Assembly (NCBI GenBank): GCA_965116245.1
Contig: OZ220497.1
Coordinates: forward strand, 558,001 to 622,000
DNA from: Poriferisodalis sp965116245
GTDB taxonomy: Bacteria > Actinomycetota > Acidimicrobiia > Acidimicrobiales > Poriferisodalaceae
Direction: 5' to 3'
DNA length: 64,000 nt
The notes below the pieces were generated by a model that had not been told where the DNA came from, made no database searches, and saw nothing but the letters and a program-made list of their open reading frames with translations. The position numbers and the translations under genes are program-made. Positions 17,822-29,181 of the stretch are shown here, one piece after another (positions within the stretch are counted from its first letter, which is position 1; each line of letters starts with the position of its first letter).

Positions 17822-18022
17822 CTAGCGGACAATGCTGCGCTCGGAGCCGAGGTCAAGTTCGTCACGTACACGCCATCGGCGCTTGTCCGGCTTGATGGCC
17901 GCGTAGTCGCGCTCCACTCGATCTGCTGCTTCTTCTCGCGCGCGTCGTGCTCTCGCAACACGCTCGCGAAGAGTCGGCTCGTCCAGGCGTTCTTCAGGCA
18001 TTATCGGCAGAGTTTCAGTCAT
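17822..18022 (-). CDS. Small charged protein (66 aa), unknown
   Basis: 66 aa, starting MTETLPIMPEERLDEPTLRE and continuing with an Arg/Glu/Ala-rich helix (RVARARRAREEAADRVERDY). Highly charged and probably helical; no family is recognised. ATG 18022 is preceded by GGAG at 5-base spacing, which supports it over a longer frame open to 18154. An 8-bp inverted repeat (18042-18067) sits just upstream. It follows the two MNT-HEPN-like genes on the same strand, about 200 bp away. A role as their small partner is possible but unproven. Confidence 0.55.
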   Translation of the reverse strand: MTETLPIMPEERLDEPTLRERVARARRAREEAADRVERDYAAIKPDKRRWRVRDELDLGSERSIVR

Positions 18023-18041
18023 CGAGGCTCCATCTGTGGTC

Positions 18042-18067
18042 GAGGTGCGATCGGTGCGACGCACCTC
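18042..18067. promoter_or_regulatory. 8-bp inverted repeat upstream of the 66-aa gene, possible operator
   Basis: GAGGTGCG and CGCACCTC are separated by 10 nt. The repeat is centred about 32 bp before ATG 18022. The size and spacing suit a dimeric regulator or an RNA hairpin in the leader. Confidence 0.45.
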
Positions 18068-18222
18068 TGTTCTGAAGCTAGTGACAGGCAGGTCGTGTGA
18101 CAGACCGAGTTTTGCAAGCTGAGAGCGAGAGCGAGCCACGGACTCCACGAACACGGGAGTCAGGCTGAGCGTTCACTCGCTTAGTTGACCAGATCAAATC
18201 TGAATCGCCATCCCCAGTGAGA

Positions 18223-19323
18223 TTAGAGGTCTGTGGGGTCGGGGAAGTCCAGCCGCGGAGAACGCTGCGGGCCATCATCTAGCAAGGTCTCACGGCCCGT
18301 CAGCTCCGATACTCGTTCCCGATAGGGACGCAGCGCAGGTTGTCCGGAGCGAACATCCTGGTTAGCGAGAAATTCGGTCAGGTGCTGCCATGCGCGGTGC
18401 CGCACTAGGAACTGTTCATCCTGTGTATCGCTGGCCGCGGCCAGGTCCGAGTACAGGATCGACACTGTTTCTAGTGCCGCTACGTGATACCGGTCTGCGA
18501 TCTGATCTGCTTTGTGTTGCAGCGGTTTGTCTTCAGCGGCATAGGTGGCATCCACACGCCACGACGACATGCGCTGCAGATCGATTCTGAGACCAATGTG
18601 ACGACTCTCGACCTCCAATCGGACACCGGCTGGCAGCAAACGCAAACAAGCAGCGATGTTATGTCCCGCGTCGCGTAAGGCACCAACAGTAGGTGGAGGG
18701 TTGTTGTGCCACAACGCCAAGTTCTTGATCGTTTTTTCGATCACCATAGCTGCGCCCGCGCACACGTCCACCATGCGTGCTAAGCGCACGTCTTCTTGTT
18801 GGATGGTCGTGTAGAAGGAGTCGAACTCATCGGGATCCGTGACCGTGTGACGCCTCCACCTGCGAAGCTCAGCAACAATCTGACTATCAAACTTGGACCA
18901 TGCTTCAGCCAGGTCACTCATGGGCTGCTCCATCGGTTTGGTCCACCACACAGCGCCACGGCTTTCCGACACCCCAACCCGGATCATGTCACCGCAACTA
19001 ATCTGATGCTCAAATGAGGTACGAACCTGCTCGCAGCGAGCTTTCCATTCCGGCCGATCGGTGACGAACACCTGCACCGGCCAGCGCCCACCCACCGCCT
19101 CCGCCGCTGCGGTCTCCAACCGGCGTCGCAGTTCGTGACGTTTGCTGTAGTCAATATCCGCGAACAAGGCCAACAAGTCAATATCGCTACGCACCGTAGC
19201 CTCGCCGCGAGCCACAGACCCGAACAGCCAAACCTCCTCCACACCCGCATCCAACAGCGGCGCAGCAGCACAGCGAGCATCCGCAACCGACGGCGCCGCC
19301 GTCTCAACCAACAAAGCTGCCAT
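18223..19323 (-). CDS. MNT-type nucleotidyltransferase fused to HEPN-like domain (copy B)
   Basis: 366 aa. The N-terminal domain carries the minimal nucleotidyltransferase motif as GSVARGEATVRSDIDLLALF, an exact GSx10DxD as in MntA. Residues about 125-290 are helical, with IEKTIKNLALWHNNPPPTVG and LRDAGHNIAACLRLLP. These resemble the EK..K.LL...G..P..H(D/N)I..L pattern of HEPN and KNTase C-terminal domains; a canonical Rx4-6H is not present, only R-x3-H. The last 35 residues (PYRERVSELTGRETLLDDG) are almost identical to copy A. MntA-type enzymes adenylylate (AMPylate) a HEPN toxin in type VII toxin-antitoxin pairs; here both would be in one chain (inference). It is 20 bp downstream of copy A and probably co-transcribed. 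Confidence 0.78.
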   Translation of the reverse strand: MAALLVETAAPSVADARCAAAPLLDAGVEEVWLFGSVARGEATVRSDIDLLALFADIDYSKRHELRRRLETAAAEAVGGRWPVQVFVTDRPEWKARCEQVRTSFEHQISCGDMIRVGVSESRGAVWWTKPMEQPMSDLAEAWSKFDSQIVAELRRWRRHTVTDPDEFDSFYTTIQQEDVRLARMVDVCAGAAMVIEKTIKNLALWHNNPPPTVGALRDAGHNIAACLRLLPAGVRLEVESRHIGLRIDLQRMSSWRVDATYAAEDKPLQHKADQIADRYHVAALETVSILYSDLAAASDTQDEQFLVRHRAWQHLTEFLANQDVRSGQPALRPYRERVSELTGRETLLDDGPQRSPRLDFPDPTDL

Positions 19324-19343
19324 GTTCGCTGTCCCCCGGCAGG

Positions 19344-20444
19344 CTAGATGTCAGTGGTGTCGGGGGAGTCGAGCCGCAGAGCACGCTTCGAGCCATCATC
19401 TAGCAAGGTCTCACGGCCCGTCAGCTCCGATACTCGTTCCCGATATGGCCGCTGGGTTTCCCTTCCCGTGAATATGTCTTGTCCTCCGATAAACGTCGAA
19501 TACTCGCGCCATTTTAAGCTGATAGCGCGAAACGTTACGTTGGTAGCGTCGCTCGCGGTGGCTAGATCGGAGTGCAAGACAGCCGCGGTTTCTAACGCCG
19601 CGATGACGTGCCCCTCAGCTTCTCGTTCGGCTATATCTCGCATCAGACTCTTATGGTCAGGATACGTAGCAGCCGCACGCCACGATGACATGACTTGCTG
19701 GTTGACACCGGCCGCGTTGAGCCAGTCTTCGACTTCGAATCTGACCGAAGTCGGCAACAGCATCAAACCGGCGGCGATGTCATGACCCGCAGCGCGCAGC
19801 TCGCGGCTATCGGGTGGCGGATCGCTGTGCCATAGAGCCAAGTTCTTTATGACCTTTTCCACGACCATAGCCGCGTGCGTGCAAGTACGAACCAATCGGC
19901 CGCGACGCTCACCATCCGGATCCCCTACACGATCATACGGATCCCACTCCCGATGACCCGCAACCGTAAACTTCTCTAACGCGCTGAGTTCTTCAAGAAT
20001 CTCGTCATCAAACCTAGACCATGCTTCTGCCAGATCGCTCATCGGTCGCTCCATCGGTTTGGTCCACTCAACCCGCCCGCGAATCGCGGAATCGGCGACC
20101 AGAATCATCTCCAAACAGCTAATCCGATGTTCAAACGAACTACGAACCTGCTCGCAGCGAGCTTTCCATTCCGGTCGGTCGGTGACGAACACCTGCACTG
20201 GCCAGCGCCCACCCACCGCCTCCGCCGCTGCGGTCTCCAACTGGCGTCGCAATGTTAGGCGTTCGCTGTAGTCAATATCCGCGAACAAAGCCAACATATC
20301 AATATCGCTACGCACCGTAGCCTCGCCCCGAGCCACAGACCCGAACAGCCATACCTCTTCCGCGCCTGCAGCCAGCAGAGGCGCTGCGGCGCAGCGAGCG
20401 TCGGCTACCGAGGGCGCCGCTGTCTCAGCCATCAACGCCGTCAT
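19344..20444 (-). CDS. MNT-type nucleotidyltransferase fused to HEPN-like domain (copy A)
   Basis: 366 aa, exactly the length of copy B. The N-terminal ~115 residues are almost the same (GSVARGEATVRSDIDMLALF, RWPVQVFVTDRPEWKARCEQ). The centre is strongly diverged, yet keeps VIEKVIKNLALWHSDPPPDS and LRAAGHDIAAGLMLLP. The C-terminal PYRERVSELTGRETLLDDG returns to near-identity. The pattern of conserved ends and variable middle suggests a tandem duplication followed by diversification, or gene conversion confined to the ends. It is the first gene of the unit; the 331-bp region beyond it (20445-20775) contains no gene I can support. Confidence 0.78.
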   Translation of the reverse strand: MTALMAETAAPSVADARCAAAPLLAAGAEEVWLFGSVARGEATVRSDIDMLALFADIDYSERLTLRRQLETAAAEAVGGRWPVQVFVTDRPEWKARCEQVRSSFEHRISCLEMILVADSAIRGRVEWTKPMERPMSDLAEAWSRFDDEILEELSALEKFTVAGHREWDPYDRVGDPDGERRGRLVRTCTHAAMVVEKVIKNLALWHSDPPPDSRELRAAGHDIAAGLMLLPTSVRFEVEDWLNAAGVNQQVMSSWRAAATYPDHKSLMRDIAEREAEGHVIAALETAAVLHSDLATASDATNVTFRAISLKWREYSTFIGGQDIFTGRETQRPYRERVSELTGRETLLDDGSKRALRLDSPDTTDI

Positions 20445-20724
20445 CTAGCTTGCCTCGCCTTTGCCTTTGCGCCCATTGGAGCGTTTCGGCTTCTTGCCGT
20501 CCGTTTCTTGCCGTCCGTTACGGACAGCGGGTCGCTCACAACTCTATCTCAAGGGCGCGACCTTTAGGGACACAGGCGCGCCTGGTGGCTGTTCGAGTTG
20601 TTACAACTTCGCGCTTCTGGGGAGCGTGGGGATCGAGAGACGTATTGGCGACGATGGCAAGAGTGTTGATTCTGCCCTACTCTGGCTATTCTGCGCCCAT
20701 ATTGGCAGTCCTGGTGGGATGTTT

Positions 20725-20752
20725 GGGCACCAACGCAGAAGCGCTGGTGCCC
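20725..20752. terminator. Strong hairpin downstream of the RCC1 gene
   Basis: GGGCACCA and TGGTGCCC form the outer stem and CGC/GCG the inner stem, with one mismatch and an AGAA loop. The hairpin is 24 bp beyond the stop of the minus-strand RCC1 gene at 20776. No U-run follows on the minus strand, so it would be a weak or factor-assisted terminator. Confidence 0.55.
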
Positions 20753-20775
20753 GTCACCCGGATTGTCACCGATAG

Positions 20776-23316
<2,541 letters not shown>

Positions 23317-23391
23317 CAGTCCTCTCTACTTTTGGCTGAAACCTATCGTCTCGATCGAACACGCCAGCGGCGGCATGCACAGCGGACACTA

Positions 23392-23403
23392 CCCCCCCCC
23401 CCC
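23392..23403. repeat. Mononucleotide tract C12 (G12 on the coding strand)
   Basis: Twelve consecutive C on the plus strand, ending 76 bp before the GTG start of the minus-strand RCC1 gene. An in-frame TAG lies 9 bp before that GTG, so the tract cannot alter the reading frame of the protein. An effect on promoter spacing or leader structure is the plausible route. Confidence 0.9.
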
Positions 23404-23545
23404 GCCCCGCAACCGCAACACGGGAATCCGATTGCCAAGAGGGGCTGAGCTGTGGCGGAGGGTGTCGGACTGCCGTGACCTGACATGGGCTGGCTCGACA
23501 CATCGGCTGACTGCAAACACAGCGTTGATACGCAGCGTTCTTCGG

Positions 23546-24829
23546 TTACCCGGATGGTTGGGGCACGTTGACGTGGTAGGCCCAGTGTCCGCCCTGTGAG
23601 TCAACGTGATGGAATAGCAAGCGCTCGCCGGATTCGCTCCACCGCAGTGTTGGCGCGCTCGCCGAAGCACCTGAGTCAGCCACATCAGAAAGCGCGACTG
23701 AAACTTCACTGGCTGTCAATTGCTGTGGCCACCCGATTGCGATAGCTGCCTGCGCATCGTTCCAGGTGGTGAAGGAAGCAACCCTGGTGCCTTCGGGAGA
23801 CCAGGTGCCGCCGCGGCCAGCCACAGTCTCAAACAGCCGGGTTGGTGAGAGATCGTCAAGTCTCAACAGCACCAGCGCGTCGCCAGACCGATGGGCGAGT
23901 ACCTCACCGTCGGGAGACCACGTAGGCCACGCCTCGTGCTCGCCACCTGCGGCCAACACCTGCTCCGCGCCAGTCGCCACTTCAACAATCACCAGGTGTT
24001 GATCAAGCACCGGCGTTACCGCGCTGTCAGCTAGCCGAGTGCGACGCGAGAACGCTATGTGAGCGCCATCGGGAGACCACGCGGGCTGCTGATCTAGCAC
24101 GGCACCAGAGGTGACCTGAGCGAGTCCGAGTGCGTCCGGTTTGACGATGTAGATGTGGCTGGCTCGTTCCCCTTCAACTAGCGCTGCCTGCGCGAACGCA
24201 ATCCACTCGCCATCGGGTGACCACGCAGGTGCGCTGAGGCCGTGCTGGGCGGTGAGAAACGGCGCGTCGCCCGTGCCATCGCCATCGGCCGCCCACAAAG
24301 TGCTACCGACCCGGAACACCATGCGCCGACAGTCCGGCGACCACGACAGGTAATCGACACCCGCGGGCTTTGTGCTCGCGAAACGAAGCGGGAGCTGCAC
24401 TCGTTGAGCGGGAAGGGTGCCCCTGCAAACGTTTGCTGGTGGACCTGGCTCGCTGTAGTTAGCCGGGCGTGTCGTGCGCGGTTCCACACCGGAGACCGGA
24501 TGGTCGGGCTCTCCAAAGGTGCCCGATAACTGCGTGCTGGACACGATGGTTGAGCCTGGCGCTGCAGCGCCGATGGTTGCCGTGGAACCGGTGGTCGCCG
24601 TCGAAACACTTGCTGTTGGCGCGGCGCTTCCAACGGTTGAGGCGGTCGACGCGGCTTTCGTTGGGTCCAGCGGTGATTCGGGGTTCTGCAGAGCAGGCGC
24701 AGCGCCATCGCCGTTCTGATTCAGCCGCAATGCCGGGATGAGCGCTACCGCCACAGCCAGTGCAGCGACACAAACGGCAGCGACTAACCACCAGCGCCAG
24801 CGTGACTCTTGCGGGCGCTGCTCCGCCAC
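23546..24829 (-). CDS. TolB-like PD40 beta-propeller protein, membrane-anchored
   Basis: 427 aa. One N-terminal membrane segment (WWLVAAVCVAALAVAVALIP), a Thr/Ala-rich linker (about residues 45-120), then PD40/TolB repeats with the consensus WSPDG: YLSWSPDCRRMVFRVGSTLW, APAWSPDGEWIAFAQ, QPAWSPDGAHIAFSRRT, WPTWSPDGEVLAHRSG, GGTWSPEGTRVASF. It is probably an extracytoplasmic six- or seven-blade propeller for protein or ligand binding; there is no catalytic domain. It lies upstream of the RCC1 gene on the same strand, but the 229-bp gap with the C12 tract argues for separate transcription. Confidence 0.82.
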   Translation of the reverse strand: MAEQRPQESRWRWWLVAAVCVAALAVAVALIPALRLNQNGDGAAPALQNPESPLDPTKAASTASTVGSAAPTASVSTATTGSTATIGAAAPGSTIVSSTQLSGTFGEPDHPVSGVEPRTTRPANYSEPGPPANVCRGTLPAQRVQLPLRFASTKPAGVDYLSWSPDCRRMVFRVGSTLWAADGDGTGDAPFLTAQHGLSAPAWSPDGEWIAFAQAALVEGERASHIYIVKPDALGLAQVTSGAVLDQQPAWSPDGAHIAFSRRTRLADSAVTPVLDQHLVIVEVATGAEQVLAAGGEHEAWPTWSPDGEVLAHRSGDALVLLRLDDLSPTRLFETVAGRGGTWSPEGTRVASFTTWNDAQAAIAIGWPQQLTASEVSVALSDVADSGASASAPTLRWSESGERLLFHHVDSQGGHWAYHVNVPQPSG

Positions 24830-24918
24830 ATTCGCAACGGTACTTGCACGCTCGCGAGGACTGCCGCCAGAGCCAGCGGGACGCGTGCCGCTTAGAGGGG
24901 CGCCTCTAAGGTGTATCG

Positions 24919-25677
24919 GTGCCTAAGCCGCTTATTGGACTGTCGGGGCGGCGCCGCTGCGGCGACCGCATCAGAGGCTTCCCGCGAGTGTTCGTCAACG
25001 TCGAAGTCGACATGTACATCACCAATTACGCCCAGGCCGTCAATGCTGCGGGCGCCATCGCCCTGCATGTGCCGCTTGACGCGGACCCGGCCGACATCGT
25101 GCCGCGCCTAGATGCCGTGCTGCTGACAGGCGGCGAGGACGTGGCCGCAAGCCTCTACGCCGATCGGCTGGCCGGTGCCACATACAGTGGCGACGACGCG
25201 TTCGCCGAATCTGCCGACCGACCAGGTACAAACAACAGCAGCACTGTTCCGATGCGCGACGCATTTGAGCTTGCACTGCTCAACGCCGCCGTAGCCGACG
25301 GCCTGCCCGTGTTGGGCATTTGCCGAGGTCCGCAGCTCATCAACATCGCCGCCGGAGGAACACTGCACCAGCACCTGCCCGCGCATGCAGCTACTGACGG
25401 CACGCCTGACGCCACGCCCCACATAGTCACCACCACACCCAACAGCCAGCTACGCCAGATGTACGGCACCGAACTGGCGGTGAACTCTCTGCACCACCAG
25501 GCAGTTGATCAGCTCGGCGATGGCTACATCGCCACCGCACATTCCCCAGACGGCATCATTGAGGGCATTGAGCACACCGAGCTGCCGATACTTGGCGTGC
25601 AATGGCATCCCGAACTGATGGCAGACTCACTCACCGACCCATGCTTTCGCTGGCTCGTCGAACAAGCCAGCAACTGA
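24919..25677 (+). CDS. Peptidase C26 / gamma-glutamyl-GABA hydrolase-like class I amidotransferase
   Basis: 252 aa from GTG 24919. The class I glutamine amidotransferase fold is seen with the nucleophile Cys in VLGICRGPQLINIAAGGTLH, the oxyanion or entry motif LDAVLLTGGEDVAASLYADR, and the catalytic His and Glu in ILGVQWHPELMAD. Close relatives such as PuuD hydrolyse gamma-glutamyl-GABA in putrescine breakdown; no other putrescine genes are nearby, so the exact substrate is open. It is divergent from the propeller gene. Confidence 0.87.
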   Translation: MPKPLIGLSGRRRCGDRIRGFPRVFVNVEVDMYITNYAQAVNAAGAIALHVPLDADPADIVPRLDAVLLTGGEDVAASLYADRLAGATYSGDDAFAESADRPGTNNSSTVPMRDAFELALLNAAVADGLPVLGICRGPQLINIAAGGTLHQHLPAHAATDGTPDATPHIVTTTPNSQLRQMYGTELAVNSLHHQAVDQLGDGYIATAHSPDGIIEGIEHTELPILGVQWHPELMADSLTDPCFRWLVEQASN

Positions 25678-26190
25678 CGCGACCGACGCGATACCGCAGA
25701 GCTGCGCATCATTGACCACAGCGATCACCAACGCTGTCTTGGAATGACTCGGGTTATGGCAAAACAGGACGGCGCCACATCGTCATTCGCGTAGCGGTGA
25801 GGCAGTAAGCACAAAGTCGATGGCTGCGTCGGTCGCTTGCGGCCGGTCTGCGCCCTGCCCAGCAGCCGCTGGAGGTCGGGGCCCGAAGGGAGAGCTCACC
25901 TAGCACGGCGTTCAATTTGGCGCTCGGAACGCTGCGCTGCCTTGGGACTAATGTGAACAGGTGAAGAGAACCCCAATGAGGACCGTCAGTTCGGTCACCG
26001 TGGACGCCAAGCCCCACCTTTTGGCGGTATCTGTCGGTGGCAGGCCATACTGTTGTTCTCTGCACGTTGGGCAGGGCACCCCCGCCGTGTCCAAACAAAT
26101 CCGCGACGTGAATCCGCTACTTCGCCAGACACACCTGCGCAAGACAGATCCCAAGAGACTGTGACACGAGACCTCGAAAGGAAGTGCCTT
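25678..26190. other. 513-bp intergenic region, no supported gene
   Basis: Several short frames are open on both strands but show no recognisable protein, no consistent ribosome-binding site and no conserved composition. The last 30 bp hold AAAGGAAG, the ribosome-binding site of the next gene. I see nothing else. Confidence 0.6.
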
Positions 26191-27978
26191 ATGACACCCA
26201 TCACGGCCAACGGCACAGCCAAAAGCAAGACCGCTAACGGCATGGCTGAAGATCACAGGACCGAAAGGCATATTCCTGACAGCCACATACCCGACTACGA
26301 GGTGATCATCATTGGGGCTGGCGTGGGCGGCATCTACCAGATGTATCGACTGGCCGAACGCGGCGTCCACGCGACCGTGCTTGAGATGGGCAGCGACCTG
26401 GGCGGCACCTGGTTCTGGAACCGTTACCCCGGCTGTCGCTTCGATTCAGAGAGCTACACCTACGGCTACTCGTTCTCCGACGAAGTGCTCGAAGAGTGGC
26501 ACTGGAAGGAACGATTCTCGGGTCAGCCCGAAAACCTGCGCTACCTGAACTACGTCGCCGACAAGTTTGACCTGCGCCAATACATGCAGTTCAACTGCAC
26601 AGTGGAGTCTGCGCACTTTGACGACGAAGCCAGCATCTGGCGTCTTCACCTGGGCGACGGACGTGAGCTGAGTTGCCGGTTCTTGCTAACAGCCCTCGGC
26701 TTGCTGTCGGCGCCGACCTATCCCCGCCTCAACGGTGTCAACGCCGATGGCACCGATGTGTTTGAGGGTCCGTCGTTCCACACTTACCACTGGCCCGCTG
26801 AGCCGGTAGAGATCGCGGGCAAACGGGTTGCAGTCATCGGCACCGGCGCAACCGGCGTACAGGCCATCGCCGCCATCGGCGAGCAAGCCGAACACCTGAC
26901 GGTCTTCCAGCGGCGGCCCAACTGGTGCGCTCCGCTGCACAACAGCGAAATCTCCGACGAAGAAATGGCAGGCATCCGCGCCCGCTACGACGAGATATTC
27001 GACAAATGCGCCCGCACCCCCGGCGGCTTCGAACACGAACCGGACCGTCGAGGCTTCTGGAACGTGCCTGCCGACGAGCGGCGCGCCATGTGGGAGAAGC
27101 TCTACAGCGAACCGGGATTCGGCATCTGGATGGCCAACTTCCGCGAGATCTTCTTCGACGAGAAAGCAAACGCCGAGCTTTCAGCGTTCATCGCCGACAA
27201 GATCCGTGAACGAGTCGACGACCCACGCATCGCCGACAAGCTCATCCCCACCGACCACGGTTTCGGGGTGCAGCGAGTCCCGCTAGAGACGAAATACTAC
27301 GAGACGTACAACCGACCCAACGTGGACTTGGTGGATCTGAACGAGACACCCATAACGCAGATCACACCCACCGGCATCCAAACAAGCGCACAGCATTACG
27401 AGTTCGATCTGATCGTGTACGCCACCGGCTTCGATGCCATGACGGGCGCCTTTGACCGGATTGATATTCGCGGCTCGGGCGGCCTGACGCTGCGCGACAA
27501 ATGGTCAGAAGGGCCAGTCACCTACGTCGGCCTAATGGTCAGCGGCTTCCCTAACCTGATGACCATCGCAGGTCCACAAAGCGGCTCGGCCTCCTCCAAC
27601 TACCCGCGAGGCATAGAGATCGGCGTTGACTGGGTGACCGACATGTTGGACTTCGTGTGGGAGCATGGCTACACCCGCTTTGAGGCTGAACCTGATGCTG
27701 AACGGGAGTGGACCGACCATGTCATTGAGATGTACTCCATGATGTTGATGCGTAAAGCGCAGGGCTGGTTCACTGGCTACAACTCCAACGTGGACGGACA
27801 CGAAAAGGGCACGATCCGCTACCTCGTGTACAACGGCGGCGCTCCCAAGTACAAGCGCCGGATTGATCAGATTGCCGAGCGCGACTATGAGGGAGTCACG
27901 TTCGCAAGCGAGCCCGGCGCTGCTGGCACCGCCACTGCCGCAGGTGCCGTTGCTGCGGAGCTCACGGCAGCTCCGTAG
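26191..27978 (+). CDS. Baeyer-Villiger-type flavin monooxygenase
   Basis: 595 aa. FAD-binding GxGxxG is at residues 42-47 (VIIIGAGVGGIYQ), then LGGTWFWNRYPGCRFDSESY. The Baeyer-Villiger fingerprint FxGxxxHTxxW is present as FEGPSFHTYHWP, and the NADPH Rossmann motif as VAVIGTGATGVQ. The family oxidises ketones to esters or lactones with NADPH and O2. ATG 26191 was chosen for its AAAGGAAG; the frame is open upstream to 26053, but those residues are not family-like. The first ~33 residues are a variable polar extension. It pairs functionally with the second BVMO at 41604. Confidence 0.92.
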   Translation: MTPITANGTAKSKTANGMAEDHRTERHIPDSHIPDYEVIIIGAGVGGIYQMYRLAERGVHATVLEMGSDLGGTWFWNRYPGCRFDSESYTYGYSFSDEVLEEWHWKERFSGQPENLRYLNYVADKFDLRQYMQFNCTVESAHFDDEASIWRLHLGDGRELSCRFLLTALGLLSAPTYPRLNGVNADGTDVFEGPSFHTYHWPAEPVEIAGKRVAVIGTGATGVQAIAAIGEQAEHLTVFQRRPNWCAPLHNSEISDEEMAGIRARYDEIFDKCARTPGGFEHEPDRRGFWNVPADERRAMWEKLYSEPGFGIWMANFREIFFDEKANAELSAFIADKIRERVDDPRIADKLIPTDHGFGVQRVPLETKYYETYNRPNVDLVDLNETPITQITPTGIQTSAQHYEFDLIVYATGFDAMTGAFDRIDIRGSGGLTLRDKWSEGPVTYVGLMVSGFPNLMTIAGPQSGSASSNYPRGIEIGVDWVTDMLDFVWEHGYTRFEAEPDAEREWTDHVIEMYSMMLMRKAQGWFTGYNSNVDGHEKGTIRYLVYNGGAPKYKRRIDQIAERDYEGVTFASEPGAAGTATAAGAVAAELTAAP

Positions 27979-28006
27979 CGAGCTATTCGAGCCAATCAGC
28001 AGTGAG

Positions 28007-29161
28007 CTAGGCGGTACTCAGCCCACTGGCCAACACGGCGGCGAACGCCAGCACGCCGATAGCCGCGGACGCTAGATAGGCAACTGTCGGGCTGACCGTG
28101 AACAGTGGCAGCCAGACCACCGATCCGATGGCGTGGCCCGCGAAGCGATGCGACAGCGTGAACGACAGCGCGCCCGCTCGATTGTCGGGAGCGGCAACCG
28201 AGGCCAACGATTGAAAGCTAACCACCACAGCTTGTGTGGCAGCACCCGCAAGAGACCAAACGATAGCGAGTGTCCAAGCCGAACTAGGCACCGACAGAAC
28301 TGCGACAAGTCCTGAGCAGACAGCGATGGCTGCCGCGGCCGCCTGACGGCCGCCCCAGCGATCCAACACGATGCCCCACAACGGCGCCGCCGCCATACCG
28401 GTCACACCGCCAGCGAACAACAGCAGCCCCGCCCCCAGACCCGTCAGACCAATCACGTCACGACTACTTAGGCCCACGAGAACTCTGCTCCCGACAGGAC
28501 CCAGAGCGCTCAGCAGTGCCGTTGCGGCCAGCAGCAACATCGGGCGACGAAGCAACGTACGTAGCTGGGGTGGCGACGCGCCACGCAAGCCAGCGCCAGC
28601 CGCTGCCACACGGACTCTCGCGTCACCGATGCTCGGCAACAGCACTGCGATAACCACTCCAATGCCCGCTGTCGCCAAGAACGCAAGGCGCCAGTTCACA
28701 TCAGCGCATAAGCCGCCTAGCACAGGAGCCGCGAGCTGTCCAAGTGCTTGACCTGCTGCGTAGCGGCCCACGATCCGGCCCACACCGGATGCCGACACCG
28801 TCTCGGTCAACGTTGCCAGCAACAGTGGCGTAATGAACGCGTTCAGCGATCCTTGAAACACACGCGCGGCCAGGAACCACAGGTAAGACGGCGCAACGGC
28901 GCATCCTGCGGTTGCCAGCGCGTATAGCGCAATCGCGGGCCGCAGCACACGGGAGCGACCCCAACGGTCCGCGATAGTGCCCGACACCAACAAGAATCCA
29001 GCGAACGGCAAGAGGTAACACCAAAACGCCCACCCGATCTGACTGGTCGTAACCGCATAGGTGGCGCGCAATTCGGGGATCATCGGCAGGATCACGAACG
29101 TTCCGAGCGGACCCATGAGGCCGCCGACGTAGAGCAGCGCGCGGCGCCGCTCGCTGTTCAC
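28007..29161 (-). CDS. MFS transporter
   Basis: 384 aa with about 12 hydrophobic segments. The MFS loop-2 signature appears as GTIADRWGRSRVLRPAIALY after the second segment, and a second copy-like loop as GIVLDRWGGRQAAAAAIAVC in the C-terminal half. It is most like drug/H+ antiporter-type or arabinose-efflux-like permeases, but the substrate cannot be called. It lies 20 bp downstream of the LLM gene at 29182 on the same strand, so co-transcription is likely. Confidence 0.85.
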   Translation of the reverse strand: MNSERRRALLYVGGLMGPLGTFVILPMIPELRATYAVTTSQIGWAFWCYLLPFAGFLLVSGTIADRWGRSRVLRPAIALYALATAGCAVAPSYLWFLAARVFQGSLNAFITPLLLATLTETVSASGVGRIVGRYAAGQALGQLAAPVLGGLCADVNWRLAFLATAGIGVVIAVLLPSIGDARVRVAAAGAGLRGASPPQLRTLLRRPMLLLAATALLSALGPVGSRVLVGLSSRDVIGLTGLGAGLLLFAGGVTGMAAAPLWGIVLDRWGGRQAAAAAIAVCSGLVAVLSVPSSAWTLAIVWSLAGAATQAVVVSFQSLASVAAPDNRAGALSFTLSHRFAGHAIGSVVWLPLFTVSPTVAYLASAAIGVLAFAAVLASGLSTA

Positions 29162-29181
29162 GCTGACTCAACGCGCAGCGA

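Noticed and set aside
25754..26370. Small open frames in the 25.7-26.2 kb gap
   Set aside because: None has a recognisable domain; the minus-strand ones overlap the BVMO start region.
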